From JBCDJG01 sp038748065 (GTDB lineage Bacteria; Pseudomonadota; Gammaproteobacteria; Pseudomonadales; Halieaceae): a stretch of DNA of 64,000 nucleotides. The DNA lies in NCBI GenBank assembly GCA_038748065.1, contig JBCDJG010000002.1:98864-162863 (forward strand), read 5' to 3'. Positions 17,808-24,916 of the stretch are shown one piece after another. Position 1 is the stretch's first letter, and each line of letters starts with the position of its first letter. The notes under the pieces were generated by a model. It did not search any database. It had not been told where the DNA came from and saw nothing but the letters and a program-made list of their open reading frames with translations. The translations under genes and the position numbers were made by a program.

Positions 17808-17950
17808 GTTGGTATGTCTCAGGCAGGTATCGGGCTCGCAGGCAGTGCCTGCATACCGTTGCGGGGGCAGCGTTGGCTTTGGATGATCTTGATCGACCTT
17901 ACCAACTTCCCTTTTACCCTGCGCATCACTTGCGTGCCGCAGGCACCCGG
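17808..17950 (-). promoter_or_regulatory. Cobalamin riboswitch upstream of btuB-cobO
   Basis: On the minus strand the conserved order is GGGTGCC (complement of 17942-17948), a helical arm, the core GCTGCCCCCGCAACGGT (complement of about 17855-17871), and the late block GAGCCCGATACCTGCC (complement of about 17822-17837). It points to btuB, whose ATG is about 110 bases further on. The remainder of the 361-base gap up to 18061 holds no other element that I can define and must contain the divergent promoters of btuB and the DUF1445 gene. Confidence 0.9.
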
Positions 17951-18061
17951 GACGGAGCGAAAGATACGCAAGGGTGCTGGCAAAGTCAAAAGCGCAAAAT
18001 GCGCTTGACTGGCCCACCCGATCGCCAGGGTCTAGAATTGAAGGCTTTCGAGGAGTCATTG

Positions 18062-18850
18062 ATGAGCGTTGAAAATCCCGCCCTGGCCTTGCGCAAAGAG
18101 ATCCGCGGTGGCGCCTTTACTGGCAACACCTCTGGCCTGGCGCCGGGCTATGTGCAGTGCAACTTAATGATTCTGCCAGCAGATTGGGCACTGGATTTTA
18201 TGGGCTTCTGCCAGCAGAACCCGAAACCGTGCCCGCTGGTCGCGGCGTCCGCCCAGCCTGGCGATGCGCACATTGCAGCTCTCGGGGAGGACCTCGATAT
18301 TCGCACTGATGTCTCGGGCTATCGCGTATTTGAAAACGGTGAAGAGGTTGCCTCAGTCGACGACGTCAGCGAATTCTGGCGAGATGATCTGGTTGTATTC
18401 GCCATCGGCTGTTCTTTTTCCTTCGAGGAGGCCCTGCTGGCAGACGGTCTGGAGATTCGCAATATCACGGAAGGGCTAAACGTGCCGATGTACGATACCG
18501 GCATCCCCTGTGCGCCGTCGGGTCGGCTGTCTGGCAACATGGTCGTGAGCATGCGGCCCTTTCTCGCGGCGGATGCAATCCGTGCCATCCAGATCTGTAC
18601 CCGCTTTCCCTCGGTGCACGGTGCGCCCGTCCACATCGGCGATCCCGCGCAGATCGGCATCGCCGATATTGCGAGGCCCGAATATGGCGACGCGGTATCG
18701 ATTAAGGACGGCGAATTGCCCGTATTCTGGGGCTGCGGTGTGACACCCCAGGCGGTGGTGGCGGCCTCCCGGCCGCCCTTTTGTATCACTCACGCGCCGG
18801 GCAAGATGCTGGTCACGGACCTGTTGAACAGCAAGCTCGCCGTGCTTTGA
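18062..18850 (+). CDS. DUF1445 putative hydro-lyase (UPF0317 / D-glutamate cyclase-like)
   Basis: A 262-residue cytoplasmic protein. Family blocks are TGNTSGLAPGYVQCNLMILP near the N-terminus, NPKPCPLV, LGEDLDIRTDVSGYRVFENGE, FAIGCSFSFEEAL, and HAPGKMLVTDL at the end. The family is annotated as putative hydro-lyase; a mammalian relative is a D-glutamate cyclase, which is notable because dgcN-dgcA lie elsewhere in this window. ATG 18062 is preceded by GAGGAG seven bases ahead and matches family length; upstream in-frame codons overlap the riboswitch side and are not used. Substrate here is not known. Confidence 0.88.
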   Translation: MSVENPALALRKEIRGGAFTGNTSGLAPGYVQCNLMILPADWALDFMGFCQQNPKPCPLVAASAQPGDAHIAALGEDLDIRTDVSGYRVFENGEEVASVDDVSEFWRDDLVVFAIGCSFSFEEALLADGLEIRNITEGLNVPMYDTGIPCAPSGRLSGNMVVSMRPFLAADAIRAIQICTRFPSVHGAPVHIGDPAQIGIADIARPEYGDAVSIKDGELPVFWGCGVTPQAVVAASRPPFCITHAPGKMLVTDLLNSKLAVL

Positions 18851-18859
18851 CAGGCGAGA

Positions 18860-19171
18860 TTACCGCGGTGGCAGGCCGTGCACCATGGTGATGAACTGGA
18901 GCGCGGTGCCTGCGCGGCGGAAGTCTGACAAGGCCTGGTAATCAGGGTCGTTGTACCAGGCCTTGGCACTCTCCTCGGAAGGAAACTGGAATATCACCAC
19001 ACGGCCTTCGCGCGGTCCCTCGCCTTCAAAGTGGATCGGGTTGTCGTCGTAGGTATGGAAGCTGCCGCCGTGGCGTTTCAGGATCGGGAAGAATCCTTTC
19101 TCGTATTTGCGGTATTCATCCTTGTCGTGGATGGTGAAATTAGCGATGACGTAGGCGGGTGCGTCTGACAT
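18860..19171 (-). CDS. DUF1330 family protein
   Basis: A 103-residue protein with the DUF1330 ferredoxin-like alpha/beta fold: PAYVIANFTIHDKDEYRKY at the start, a central HGGSF and the typical GRVVIFQFPSEESAKAWYNDPDYQAL block. It has no signal peptide. It is the last gene of a three-gene leftward run (TetR, haloalkane dehalogenase, DUF1330), 10 bases behind the dehalogenase. DUF1330 proteins often sit in catabolic operons but have no settled activity. Confidence 0.88.
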   Translation of the reverse strand: MSDAPAYVIANFTIHDKDEYRKYEKGFFPILKRHGGSFHTYDDNPIHFEGEGPREGRVVIFQFPSEESAKAWYNDPDYQALSDFRRAGTALQFITMVHGLPPR

Positions 19172-19181
19172 GACTGTCTCC

Positions 19182-20060
19182 TTAAAAAGTCTTCATCCAG
19201 GCCGTCACGGCCTGGCCTATCTCAACGGGTGAATCTTCCTGAATAAAGTGTAGCCCCTTCACAGTGACCTCCTGCTGATTCGGCCAGGTGCGGCAGAAAT
19301 CGCGCTGTGAGCCAACCAGTATCGAGCCTGGCTCTGCATTGACGAAGAGCTTGGGTATGGGTGATGCAGCCATGAACGCGCTGTACTGTTCCATCAGTTC
19401 AACGATCTCTGGCGGCTCTCCGCCGAGGGGAATCTGACGTGGCCAGTTTAGCGTGGGTTGACGACTGGCAGGTTCAAGGAAGGGGGCACGGTAGGCGTCC
19501 ATTTCCGCATCGGTCAGCTTGCGCAGAATAGACGCAGGTAGTACGCCCTCAATAAACAGGTTCCGGTTCAGAATCAGGTCTTCGCCCTTATCTGAGCGAA
19601 AGCCCTGAAACATACCCCGCGCGTTCTCCGGCCATTCCTCCCAGCTCATGGGCTTTACGAGGCCTTCCATATAAGCGATGCCTTTCACCCGCTCGGGGTT
19701 TCGCATGGCGTAGATGAAGCCGATGGCGCTGCCCCAATCGTGAATGACCAGGGTGACCCTGTCACTGGCACCAATTGCGTCGAGCAGGCCAGCGACGTGT
19801 GCGTAGACGTTCTCAAGGTTATAGCCGGCTTCAGCTTCATCTGGCGAAAGCTTCTCTGAGTCGCCCTGCCCGAGCAGGTCTGGAATGATGACCCGGCCGC
19901 TTGCGAGCAGCTCTGGCGCGACGTTGCGCCACAGGAAGGAAGAGGTCGGGTTGCCGTGCAGCAGCACGATGGGGTCACCGCTACCTTCGTCGACGTAGGC
20001 GATCCTGTGCTTGAGCACCGTGGCGTAGTGTTTCTCGTAGGGCATTATTTCAGACAACAT
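19182..20060 (-). CDS. Haloalkane dehalogenase (HLD-II type alpha/beta hydrolase)
   Basis: Hydrolyses a carbon-halogen bond to alcohol and halide. In the 292-residue protein the nucleophile is Asp108 in IHDWGSAIGF, the halide-binding pair would be Asn37 (HGNPTSSFLWR) and Trp109, the catalytic Glu is probably Glu243 in VNAEPGSI, and the base is His271 in LHFIQEDSP. The same layout is found in LinB/DhaA-like enzymes. The motif NWPRQIPLGGEP also matches. It lies 13 bases downstream of the TetR gene, so it is probably induced by a ligand of that repressor. Natural substrates are unknown. Confidence 0.9.
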   Translation of the reverse strand: MLSEIMPYEKHYATVLKHRIAYVDEGSGDPIVLLHGNPTSSFLWRNVAPELLASGRVIIPDLLGQGDSEKLSPDEAEAGYNLENVYAHVAGLLDAIGASDRVTLVIHDWGSAIGFIYAMRNPERVKGIAYMEGLVKPMSWEEWPENARGMFQGFRSDKGEDLILNRNLFIEGVLPASILRKLTDAEMDAYRAPFLEPASRQPTLNWPRQIPLGGEPPEIVELMEQYSAFMAASPIPKLFVNAEPGSILVGSQRDFCRTWPNQQEVTVKGLHFIQEDSPVEIGQAVTAWMKTF

Positions 20061-20073
20061 GGCAGTGCTCCCT

Positions 20074-20661
20074 TCAGGCCGTCAGGCCGAGCAGATCGAG
20101 GCTGCTGTCGACGATGGATTGGAGATATTCCCGGGAGGGGTTCTTGCGGCTTTGCACCCGCAGGCCTAGATTGATGGTCATCACCAGTTGAGCCAGCTCC
20201 TTTGGTGAGCGCTGGCTGTCGAGTGCGCCACTGGTCTGTGCGTCAGTGAAGCAACGGGCGAAGAAGGACTCGATAAGGTCCAGCCGACTGGCGGCGAACT
20301 CACTGAGCTCGGCGTCTACCTCGGAAAGCTCAAGCACGGAGTTCACCATCATGCAGCCCTGTGCGACCCGCTGCCGCGAAGGCTCGAGCAGGGTGTTTTC
20401 GAAGAAAGCCCGGGGCAACTGGCCAGGCGGCAGACTGTCCTCTCGCGCCGCGATGCCCTGCAGGGTTCGCTCACCGAACAGCTCCAGGCATTCGATGAAC
20501 AGCTCACGCTTGCTGCCGAAGCTTGCGTAGAAGCTGCTGCGGGCAATGCCCATGGCTTGCAGCAGGTCGGGCAGGGCAGTGGCGCTGTAGCCGCGGGCCC
20601 AGAAAAGTTTCAGGGCGGCATTGAGGGCTTGGCTGCGATCGAATTGTGCGGAGCGAGGCAT
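20074..20661 (-). CDS. TetR family repressor of the haloalkane dehalogenase operon
   Basis: A 195-residue regulator with an N-terminal helix-turn-helix (ALKLFWARGYSATALPDLLQAMGIARSSFYASFGSKRELF) and a C-terminal ligand domain of the AcuR/YxaF type. ATG 20661 is chosen because the next upstream ATG (20679) lies inside a perfect palindrome that should be the operator. The two downstream genes follow at 13 and 10 bases, so the regulator is likely autoregulated and controls the dehalogenase. Confidence 0.9.
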   Translation of the reverse strand: MPRSAQFDRSQALNAALKLFWARGYSATALPDLLQAMGIARSSFYASFGSKRELFIECLELFGERTLQGIAAREDSLPPGQLPRAFFENTLLEPSRQRVAQGCMMVNSVLELSEVDAELSEFAASRLDLIESFFARCFTDAQTSGALDSQRSPKELAQLVMTINLGLRVQSRKNPSREYLQSIVDSSLDLLGLTA

Positions 20662-20668
20662 GGCGCCA

Positions 20669-20690
20669 TTCTGTACCAATCGGTACAGAA
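20669..20690. promoter_or_regulatory. Palindromic operator for the TetR-family repressor
   Basis: A perfect 9+9 inverted repeat, TTCTGTACC-AATC-GGTACAGAA, sits seven bases upstream of the regulator's ATG. Size, symmetry and position match TetR-family operators. Binding here would block transcription of the three-gene operon. Confidence 0.8.
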
Positions 20691-20732
20691 TGGCAAGCGG
20701 GTGGGTCCGAGACTCTCAGGTCGAGATGATGC

Positions 20733-22349
20733 TCAGGTCGAAATAAAGGGCCCGTCTACACAAATACGGCGGCCGTCCGGTGCCGCACACGCGCCGCACA
20801 GACCGACGCCGCATTTGGTCATGTAGTCAATGGCACTGAAGATCTGCTCATCACCGCAGAACTCACGCTGCACCGCGACTGCCGCGTGCACCATGGGCGA
20901 CGGGCCGCAGTTGTAGAACACCAGTTTTTTGTGCTCCTCGGGCGACATCTTCGCCAGGCGCTCATGCAGCAGCTCGGTGACGAGGCCATGGAATCCGCCA
21001 CTGCCATCATCGGTGGCGACGTGCACCTCGGCGATCTGCTGGCACTCCTCCAGGAAGTAAAGCCGCTCGGCGCTGCGCGCCCCGGTGAAGACCTCGGCGT
21101 CGCCAAAGTCTCGGGCGAGCTGGTAGACGGCAGCGAGGCCGGTGCCGCCGGCGACGCACATGATCTTTGCATCCTCCGGCGGGTCTACCGGGATGCCGTG
21201 GGGCCCGCGCACGTAGCACTCGGTGCCCACTGGCAGTTGCATGGCCGCGTGGGTGAACTCACCGACATCGATAATCACGAGGGAGAAGGGATCGTCGGTC
21301 AAGGCGGAGAACGGTTTCTCGCCGACCCCGGGTATCCACAGAAAGACGAACTCGCCGGCCTGTATGTTGATCTTGCGATCGAAGCGCAGGATGGTGATGT
21401 CCTCGCACACGGGCTCGTTGGCGACTACGGTCACCGGCTGGAACTGCATGTCGATGTCGTAGCGGACCTGCTGCTCTGCTGCGTTGGCACCTGAACTCAG
21501 GTCCGCCGCAAGCGTGCTGAAATAGCTGCCGATTTCGTCGGTCGTCAGGCCAACCAGCGCCGAGCCCACGCCCACCACGCTCGCACCGGCGTCCATGAAG
21601 GCGCGCGCATCGTCTGCGGAGGAGGCGCCGCCGCAGCCGATAATGGGCAGATCGGAGGCTTCAGCGACGGCTTTTACACACTTCAGCGCGATGGGCAGTA
21701 TGCCCTTGCCTGACATGCCGCCGGCGCCGTTGCTCAATACCGGATGCCCATGGGCGGATGTGTAGCCCGGGCCAACGGTGTTGATCGCACAGAAGCCATC
21801 GGCGCCGCCGGCCTCGGCGGCGCGCGCGATCAGGGCGATGTCATCGGTATTGGGGGTCAGCTTGGGAATGACCGGGATATCGACCACGGCTTTGACCGCC
21901 TGAATGATCTCTTGAACGAGCTCCGGATCCTGGCCCATGGCCATACCGTAGCCCTTGGCATGCGGACAGGACAGGTTCAACTCGAGGCCATCGGATACGG
22001 GCGCCAGTATTTTGGCGACCTCGACGAACTCGGCGACGCTGCCACCAAAGATCGAGGTCAGGAGGAAGCGATCGTCCGGCACACGCAGCTCAGACATCAC
22101 CTCGAAGGATCGCTGCGCACCCGGGTTGGTGAGTCCGACAGCGTTGACGAAACAGCCCGGTGCGTACTGGCTGAGGACCGGCTCGCGATAGCCGAGGCGC
22201 GGTGCCAGGCCAATGCTCTTGGTGGTGATGACGCCCACCTGGGGCACGTGGTCGAGAAAATACTGCATAATCGGCACCGCGCAGGTCACGATGCCCGAGG
22301 GAATCGTGAAGGGGCCAGACAGGGTTTTGCCGAAGAATTCTGTGCTCAA
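20733..22349 (-). CDS. Fused class 1B dihydroorotate dehydrogenase (PyrD-PyrK fusion)
   Basis: About 538 residues. Residues 1-285 are the FMN-binding PyrD domain: IPSG near residue 15, TTKSIG, NAVGLTNPG, and NLSCPHAKGYG with the likely catalytic Cys128. Residues 300-538 resemble PyrK, the FAD and 2Fe-2S electron transfer subunit, with GEFVFLWIPG, RGPHGIP, GGTGLAAVY and four cluster cysteines C513, C518, C521 and C530. Class 1B enzymes normally use two polypeptides; here they are joined. TTG 22349 gives the family N-terminus; TTG 22385 is in frame, but a TATAAT-like box lies right before it. The enzyme should couple orotate formation to NAD, or act on a related pyrimidine. Gammaproteobacteria usually use membrane class 2 PyrD, so this may be a second enzyme. 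Confidence 0.82.
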   Translation of the reverse strand: MSTEFFGKTLSGPFTIPSGIVTCAVPIMQYFLDHVPQVGVITTKSIGLAPRLGYREPVLSQYAPGCFVNAVGLTNPGAQRSFEVMSELRVPDDRFLLTSIFGGSVAEFVEVAKILAPVSDGLELNLSCPHAKGYGMAMGQDPELVQEIIQAVKAVVDIPVIPKLTPNTDDIALIARAAEAGGADGFCAINTVGPGYTSAHGHPVLSNGAGGMSGKGILPIALKCVKAVAEASDLPIIGCGGASSADDARAFMDAGASVVGVGSALVGLTTDEIGSYFSTLAADLSSGANAAEQQVRYDIDMQFQPVTVVANEPVCEDITILRFDRKINIQAGEFVFLWIPGVGEKPFSALTDDPFSLVIIDVGEFTHAAMQLPVGTECYVRGPHGIPVDPPEDAKIMCVAGGTGLAAVYQLARDFGDAEVFTGARSAERLYFLEECQQIAEVHVATDDGSGGFHGLVTELLHERLAKMSPEEHKKLVFYNCGPSPMVHAAVAVQREFCGDEQIFSAIDYMTKCGVGLCGACAAPDGRRICVDGPFIST

Positions 22350-22416
22350 GGTCGCTCTGGGCTCGTGCAGTGTAGGGAGGCGCAATTATAGCGTTTTCAG
22401 CCCCCCCGCGTCCCGC

Positions 22417-23889
22417 TCAGGTGCCACAGAAGGTCTGGTGCACGATCTGCTCCGGCGCTGGGGGTAGGGCGAGGTCTTTGTCGGCTACCGCGTAAACAAA
22501 TGGCTGTTGCAGGCGCTCGGTAAGCCGATGAAATGGCCCGAAATCCTCGTCGTCGGTGCCGGCACGGATCGCTTCCTCAACAAGATGGTTGCGCGCTATG
22601 AAGGCCGGGTTGGTGCGAAACATTTGCCGTTGGCGCTCGTCGGCCTCCGTCGTTTCCTCGCCCAGCCGATCCCGCCAGCGTTCCACCCAGGCAGCCAGCG
22701 CTTTTGGAGGCGTATAAATATCCTCCACCGGGGCTCCCTGGTCTGGCCCGGCCAGATCGGCGAGGTGCCTGAAAGTCAGTGTAAAGTCTGCACGGTCGTT
22801 GGCCATAAGGTCGAAGAGGTCCTCGACCAGGGCGGTATCCTCATCCTCCAAGGCCGCCAGCCCCAGCTTTTTGGCAACCCCCTGGCTGTGAATCTTCAGG
22901 AAGATATCCGGATAGGCGTCGATGGCTGCCTGTGCCAGCTGCAGCGCCTCTTCGCCGTCCTCGTGCAAAATCGGCAGCAGCGATTGCGCCAGGTTGGCCA
23001 GATTCCACTGCGCTATACCGGGCTGATTGCGATAGGCGTAGCGGCCTGCGTGATCGATAGAGCTGAACACCGTCTCAGGATGGAAGCCATCCATAAAAGC
23101 GCAGGGGCCGTAGTCGATGGTTTCCCCGCTGAGTAGCATGTTGTCGGTATTCATGACGCCGTGGATGAAGCCCAGCAGCTGCCAGCGCGCCACCAGGCCG
23201 GCCTGGGCTTCAATCGCTGATTGCAGTAGAGCAAGAACAGGGTTGTCGGTCTGCGCGGCGCCTGGATAATGCCGCGCAATCACATGTTCTGCCAGCGCCT
23301 TGAGCGCCTCCACGTCCTTTCGGGCGGCAAAGAACTGGAAAGTGCCAATGCGGATATGGCTGCTTGCGACCCTTGCCAGCACGGCGCCCGGTAAGGCCCG
23401 CTCGCGGTATACAGACTCCCCGGTTGTGACCGCGGCCAGCGCCCGCGTAGTGGGTACGCCAAGACTGTACATGGCTTCACTGACCAGATATTCACGCAGC
23501 ACGGGCCCCAGAGGTGAGCGCCCATCGCCGCCGCGTGAATAAGGCGTTGGGCCGGAGCCTTTCAGCTGGATATCGTAACGGCGGCCGGATTGATCAAGTA
23601 CCTCGCCCAGAAGGATGGCGCGGCCGTCACCGAGCTGTGGGTTGTAGCTGCCGAACTGGTGGCCGGCATAAACCGCAGCGAGGGGCTCTGAGCCCTCGGC
23701 GATAGCGTTGCCAGCGATGACCTGGGTCCCCGCATCGGAAGCCAGCCACTGGGCATCAATACCCAGTTCCGCCGCCAGCGCTGGATTTACGCGGATGGGG
23801 CCGGGTTGTGCCACGGGCGTGGGGTTGAGCCTGCTGTAGAACTGCGACGGCAGGCGCGCGTAGCTGTTGTCGAAGGCGATGGCTGACAT
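22417..23889 (-). CDS. selO: Protein adenylyltransferase SelO (YdiU)
   Basis: Pseudokinase-fold enzyme that transfers AMP from ATP to protein hydroxyls, linked to redox stress. The 490-residue protein has the SelO blocks YAGHQFGSYNPQLGDGRAILLGE (about 75-97), DIQLKGSGPTPYSRGGDGR, GVPTTRAL, and the MNTDNMLLSGETIDYGPCAFMD metal-binding segment. The C-terminus ends in FCGT with a Cys where eukaryotic SelO carries selenocysteine. ATG 23889 begins the standard MSAIAFDNSYARLP start; the in-frame ATG at 23955 would add an unlikely leader. Confidence 0.92.
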   Translation of the reverse strand: MSAIAFDNSYARLPSQFYSRLNPTPVAQPGPIRVNPALAAELGIDAQWLASDAGTQVIAGNAIAEGSEPLAAVYAGHQFGSYNPQLGDGRAILLGEVLDQSGRRYDIQLKGSGPTPYSRGGDGRSPLGPVLREYLVSEAMYSLGVPTTRALAAVTTGESVYRERALPGAVLARVASSHIRIGTFQFFAARKDVEALKALAEHVIARHYPGAAQTDNPVLALLQSAIEAQAGLVARWQLLGFIHGVMNTDNMLLSGETIDYGPCAFMDGFHPETVFSSIDHAGRYAYRNQPGIAQWNLANLAQSLLPILHEDGEEALQLAQAAIDAYPDIFLKIHSQGVAKKLGLAALEDEDTALVEDLFDLMANDRADFTLTFRHLADLAGPDQGAPVEDIYTPPKALAAWVERWRDRLGEETTEADERQRQMFRTNPAFIARNHLVEEAIRAGTDDEDFGPFHRLTERLQQPFVYAVADKDLALPPAPEQIVHQTFCGT

Positions 23890-24056
23890 GGGTATTCCGG
23901 CGAATGGGATAAGCATGATACGCCATAAACGGGGTGCATGGACCACGTTCAGCAAGGTGCTGCGGCCTTAACAATTGTTTACCATCGCGCTTGAGACTTT
24001 CTGCGATGCTGAGGGTCAGAAGCTTACGCAATTCGCCAATAGAGGAGGAAACGAAC

Positions 24057-24527
24057 ATGCGTAAATCACTTATGGCCATAGCAGGCCTCAGCGTCATTAT
24101 GACGGCACCTTTGGCTCTGGCTGACCGTGCTGAGCATCGCGCCAAGCATCGGGAACACGTGCAGGACCAGCTCAACCTTAGCGAGGAACAGGTCGAAGAG
24201 ATGCGTGCGCTGCGCGAGTCCGGCGCGTCTCGTGAGGAGCTACGAGCCGTTCTTACACAGGAGCAGCAGGCGAAAATGGATGAGCTGCACGGCGAACGCC
24301 GCCAACGAGGCGCGGAACGCATGCAGGAGTACCTGGAGCTATCCGACGAGCAGGCTGAGCAGCTGCGCGAGATCCGGCAAAACGGCGGTGGTCGCGATGA
24401 GATGCAGGCTGTGCTGAGCGATGAGCAGTTGGAAAAAATGGACGAACTCCACGCCCGACGCGGTAAAGGCCGGGGTGAGGGCAAAGGCCGCTACTACCGC
24501 GGCGCAGCCCCGGCGGCTGAGTCCTGA
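24057..24527 (+). CDS. Small exported helical protein with two internal repeats
   Basis: A 156-residue protein with a signal peptide (about residues 1-22, APLALA-D) and no membrane segment in the mature part. The mature chain contains two copies of a roughly 47-residue unit: LNLSEEQVEEMRAL...LTQEQQAKMDELH (39-78) and LELSDEQAEQLREI...LSDEQLEKMDELH (93-132). Both are predicted helical and highly charged. The L-S-EEQ pattern resembles the LTxxQ repeats of Spy/CpxP periplasmic chaperones, a weak link. A strong ribosome site (GAGGAGGAAA) precedes ATG 24057. The lipoprotein gene follows after 2 bases. Confidence 0.8.
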   Translation: MRKSLMAIAGLSVIMTAPLALADRAEHRAKHREHVQDQLNLSEEQVEEMRALRESGASREELRAVLTQEQQAKMDELHGERRQRGAERMQEYLELSDEQAEQLREIRQNGGGRDEMQAVLSDEQLEKMDELHARRGKGRGEGKGRYYRGAAPAAES

Positions 24528-24529
24528 AC

Positions 24530-24898
24530 ATGAGGCCCGGCAAGGCGACCGCGGGGGCGCTGGTACTGGTTCTACTGGCGGCCTGTACGACCACTGATGA
24601 AATTATCATTGATGAAAGAGGTGTCGACATGGCCGCCTACCGGGCTGATCTTGCGGACTGCGAGGCGTATTCGGAGCAGGTTAAAACCGGCGAGAAAACG
24701 GCACGCGGAGCAGGTACCGGTGCCGTTATCGGCGGCGCGATCGGCGCGATTGCCGGTGATAGTTCCAGTGCCGCTGCTCGAGGCGCCGGCGTCGGCGCCG
24801 TATCGGGCGGCGTACGTGGCGCGAGAGACGGTGAAGAGGACGAGGTGCGCGTGGTTAAGAATTGTCTGCGCGGCCGCGGCTATCGAGTGCTCAACTAG
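24530..24898 (+). CDS. Glycine-zipper lipoprotein
   Basis: A 122-residue protein with a lipoprotein signal (lipobox LLAAC, Cys19), a short acidic spacer, a cysteine-bearing segment, then a glycine/alanine-rich zipper (GAGTGAVIGGAIGAIAG..., about 60-98) and a C-terminal CLRGRGYRVLN block. This arrangement is typical of small outer membrane lipoproteins of the glycine-zipper type (DUF/SlyB-like). It probably inserts or associates with the outer membrane. It is likely co-transcribed with the helical protein ahead, which is also exported. Confidence 0.85.
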   Translation: MRPGKATAGALVLVLLAACTTTDEIIIDERGVDMAAYRADLADCEAYSEQVKTGEKTARGAGTGAVIGGAIGAIAGDSSSAAARGAGVGAVSGGVRGARDGEEDEVRVVKNCLRGRGYRVLN

Positions 24899-24916
24899 GC
24901 GCCGGCGCGCTATGCG

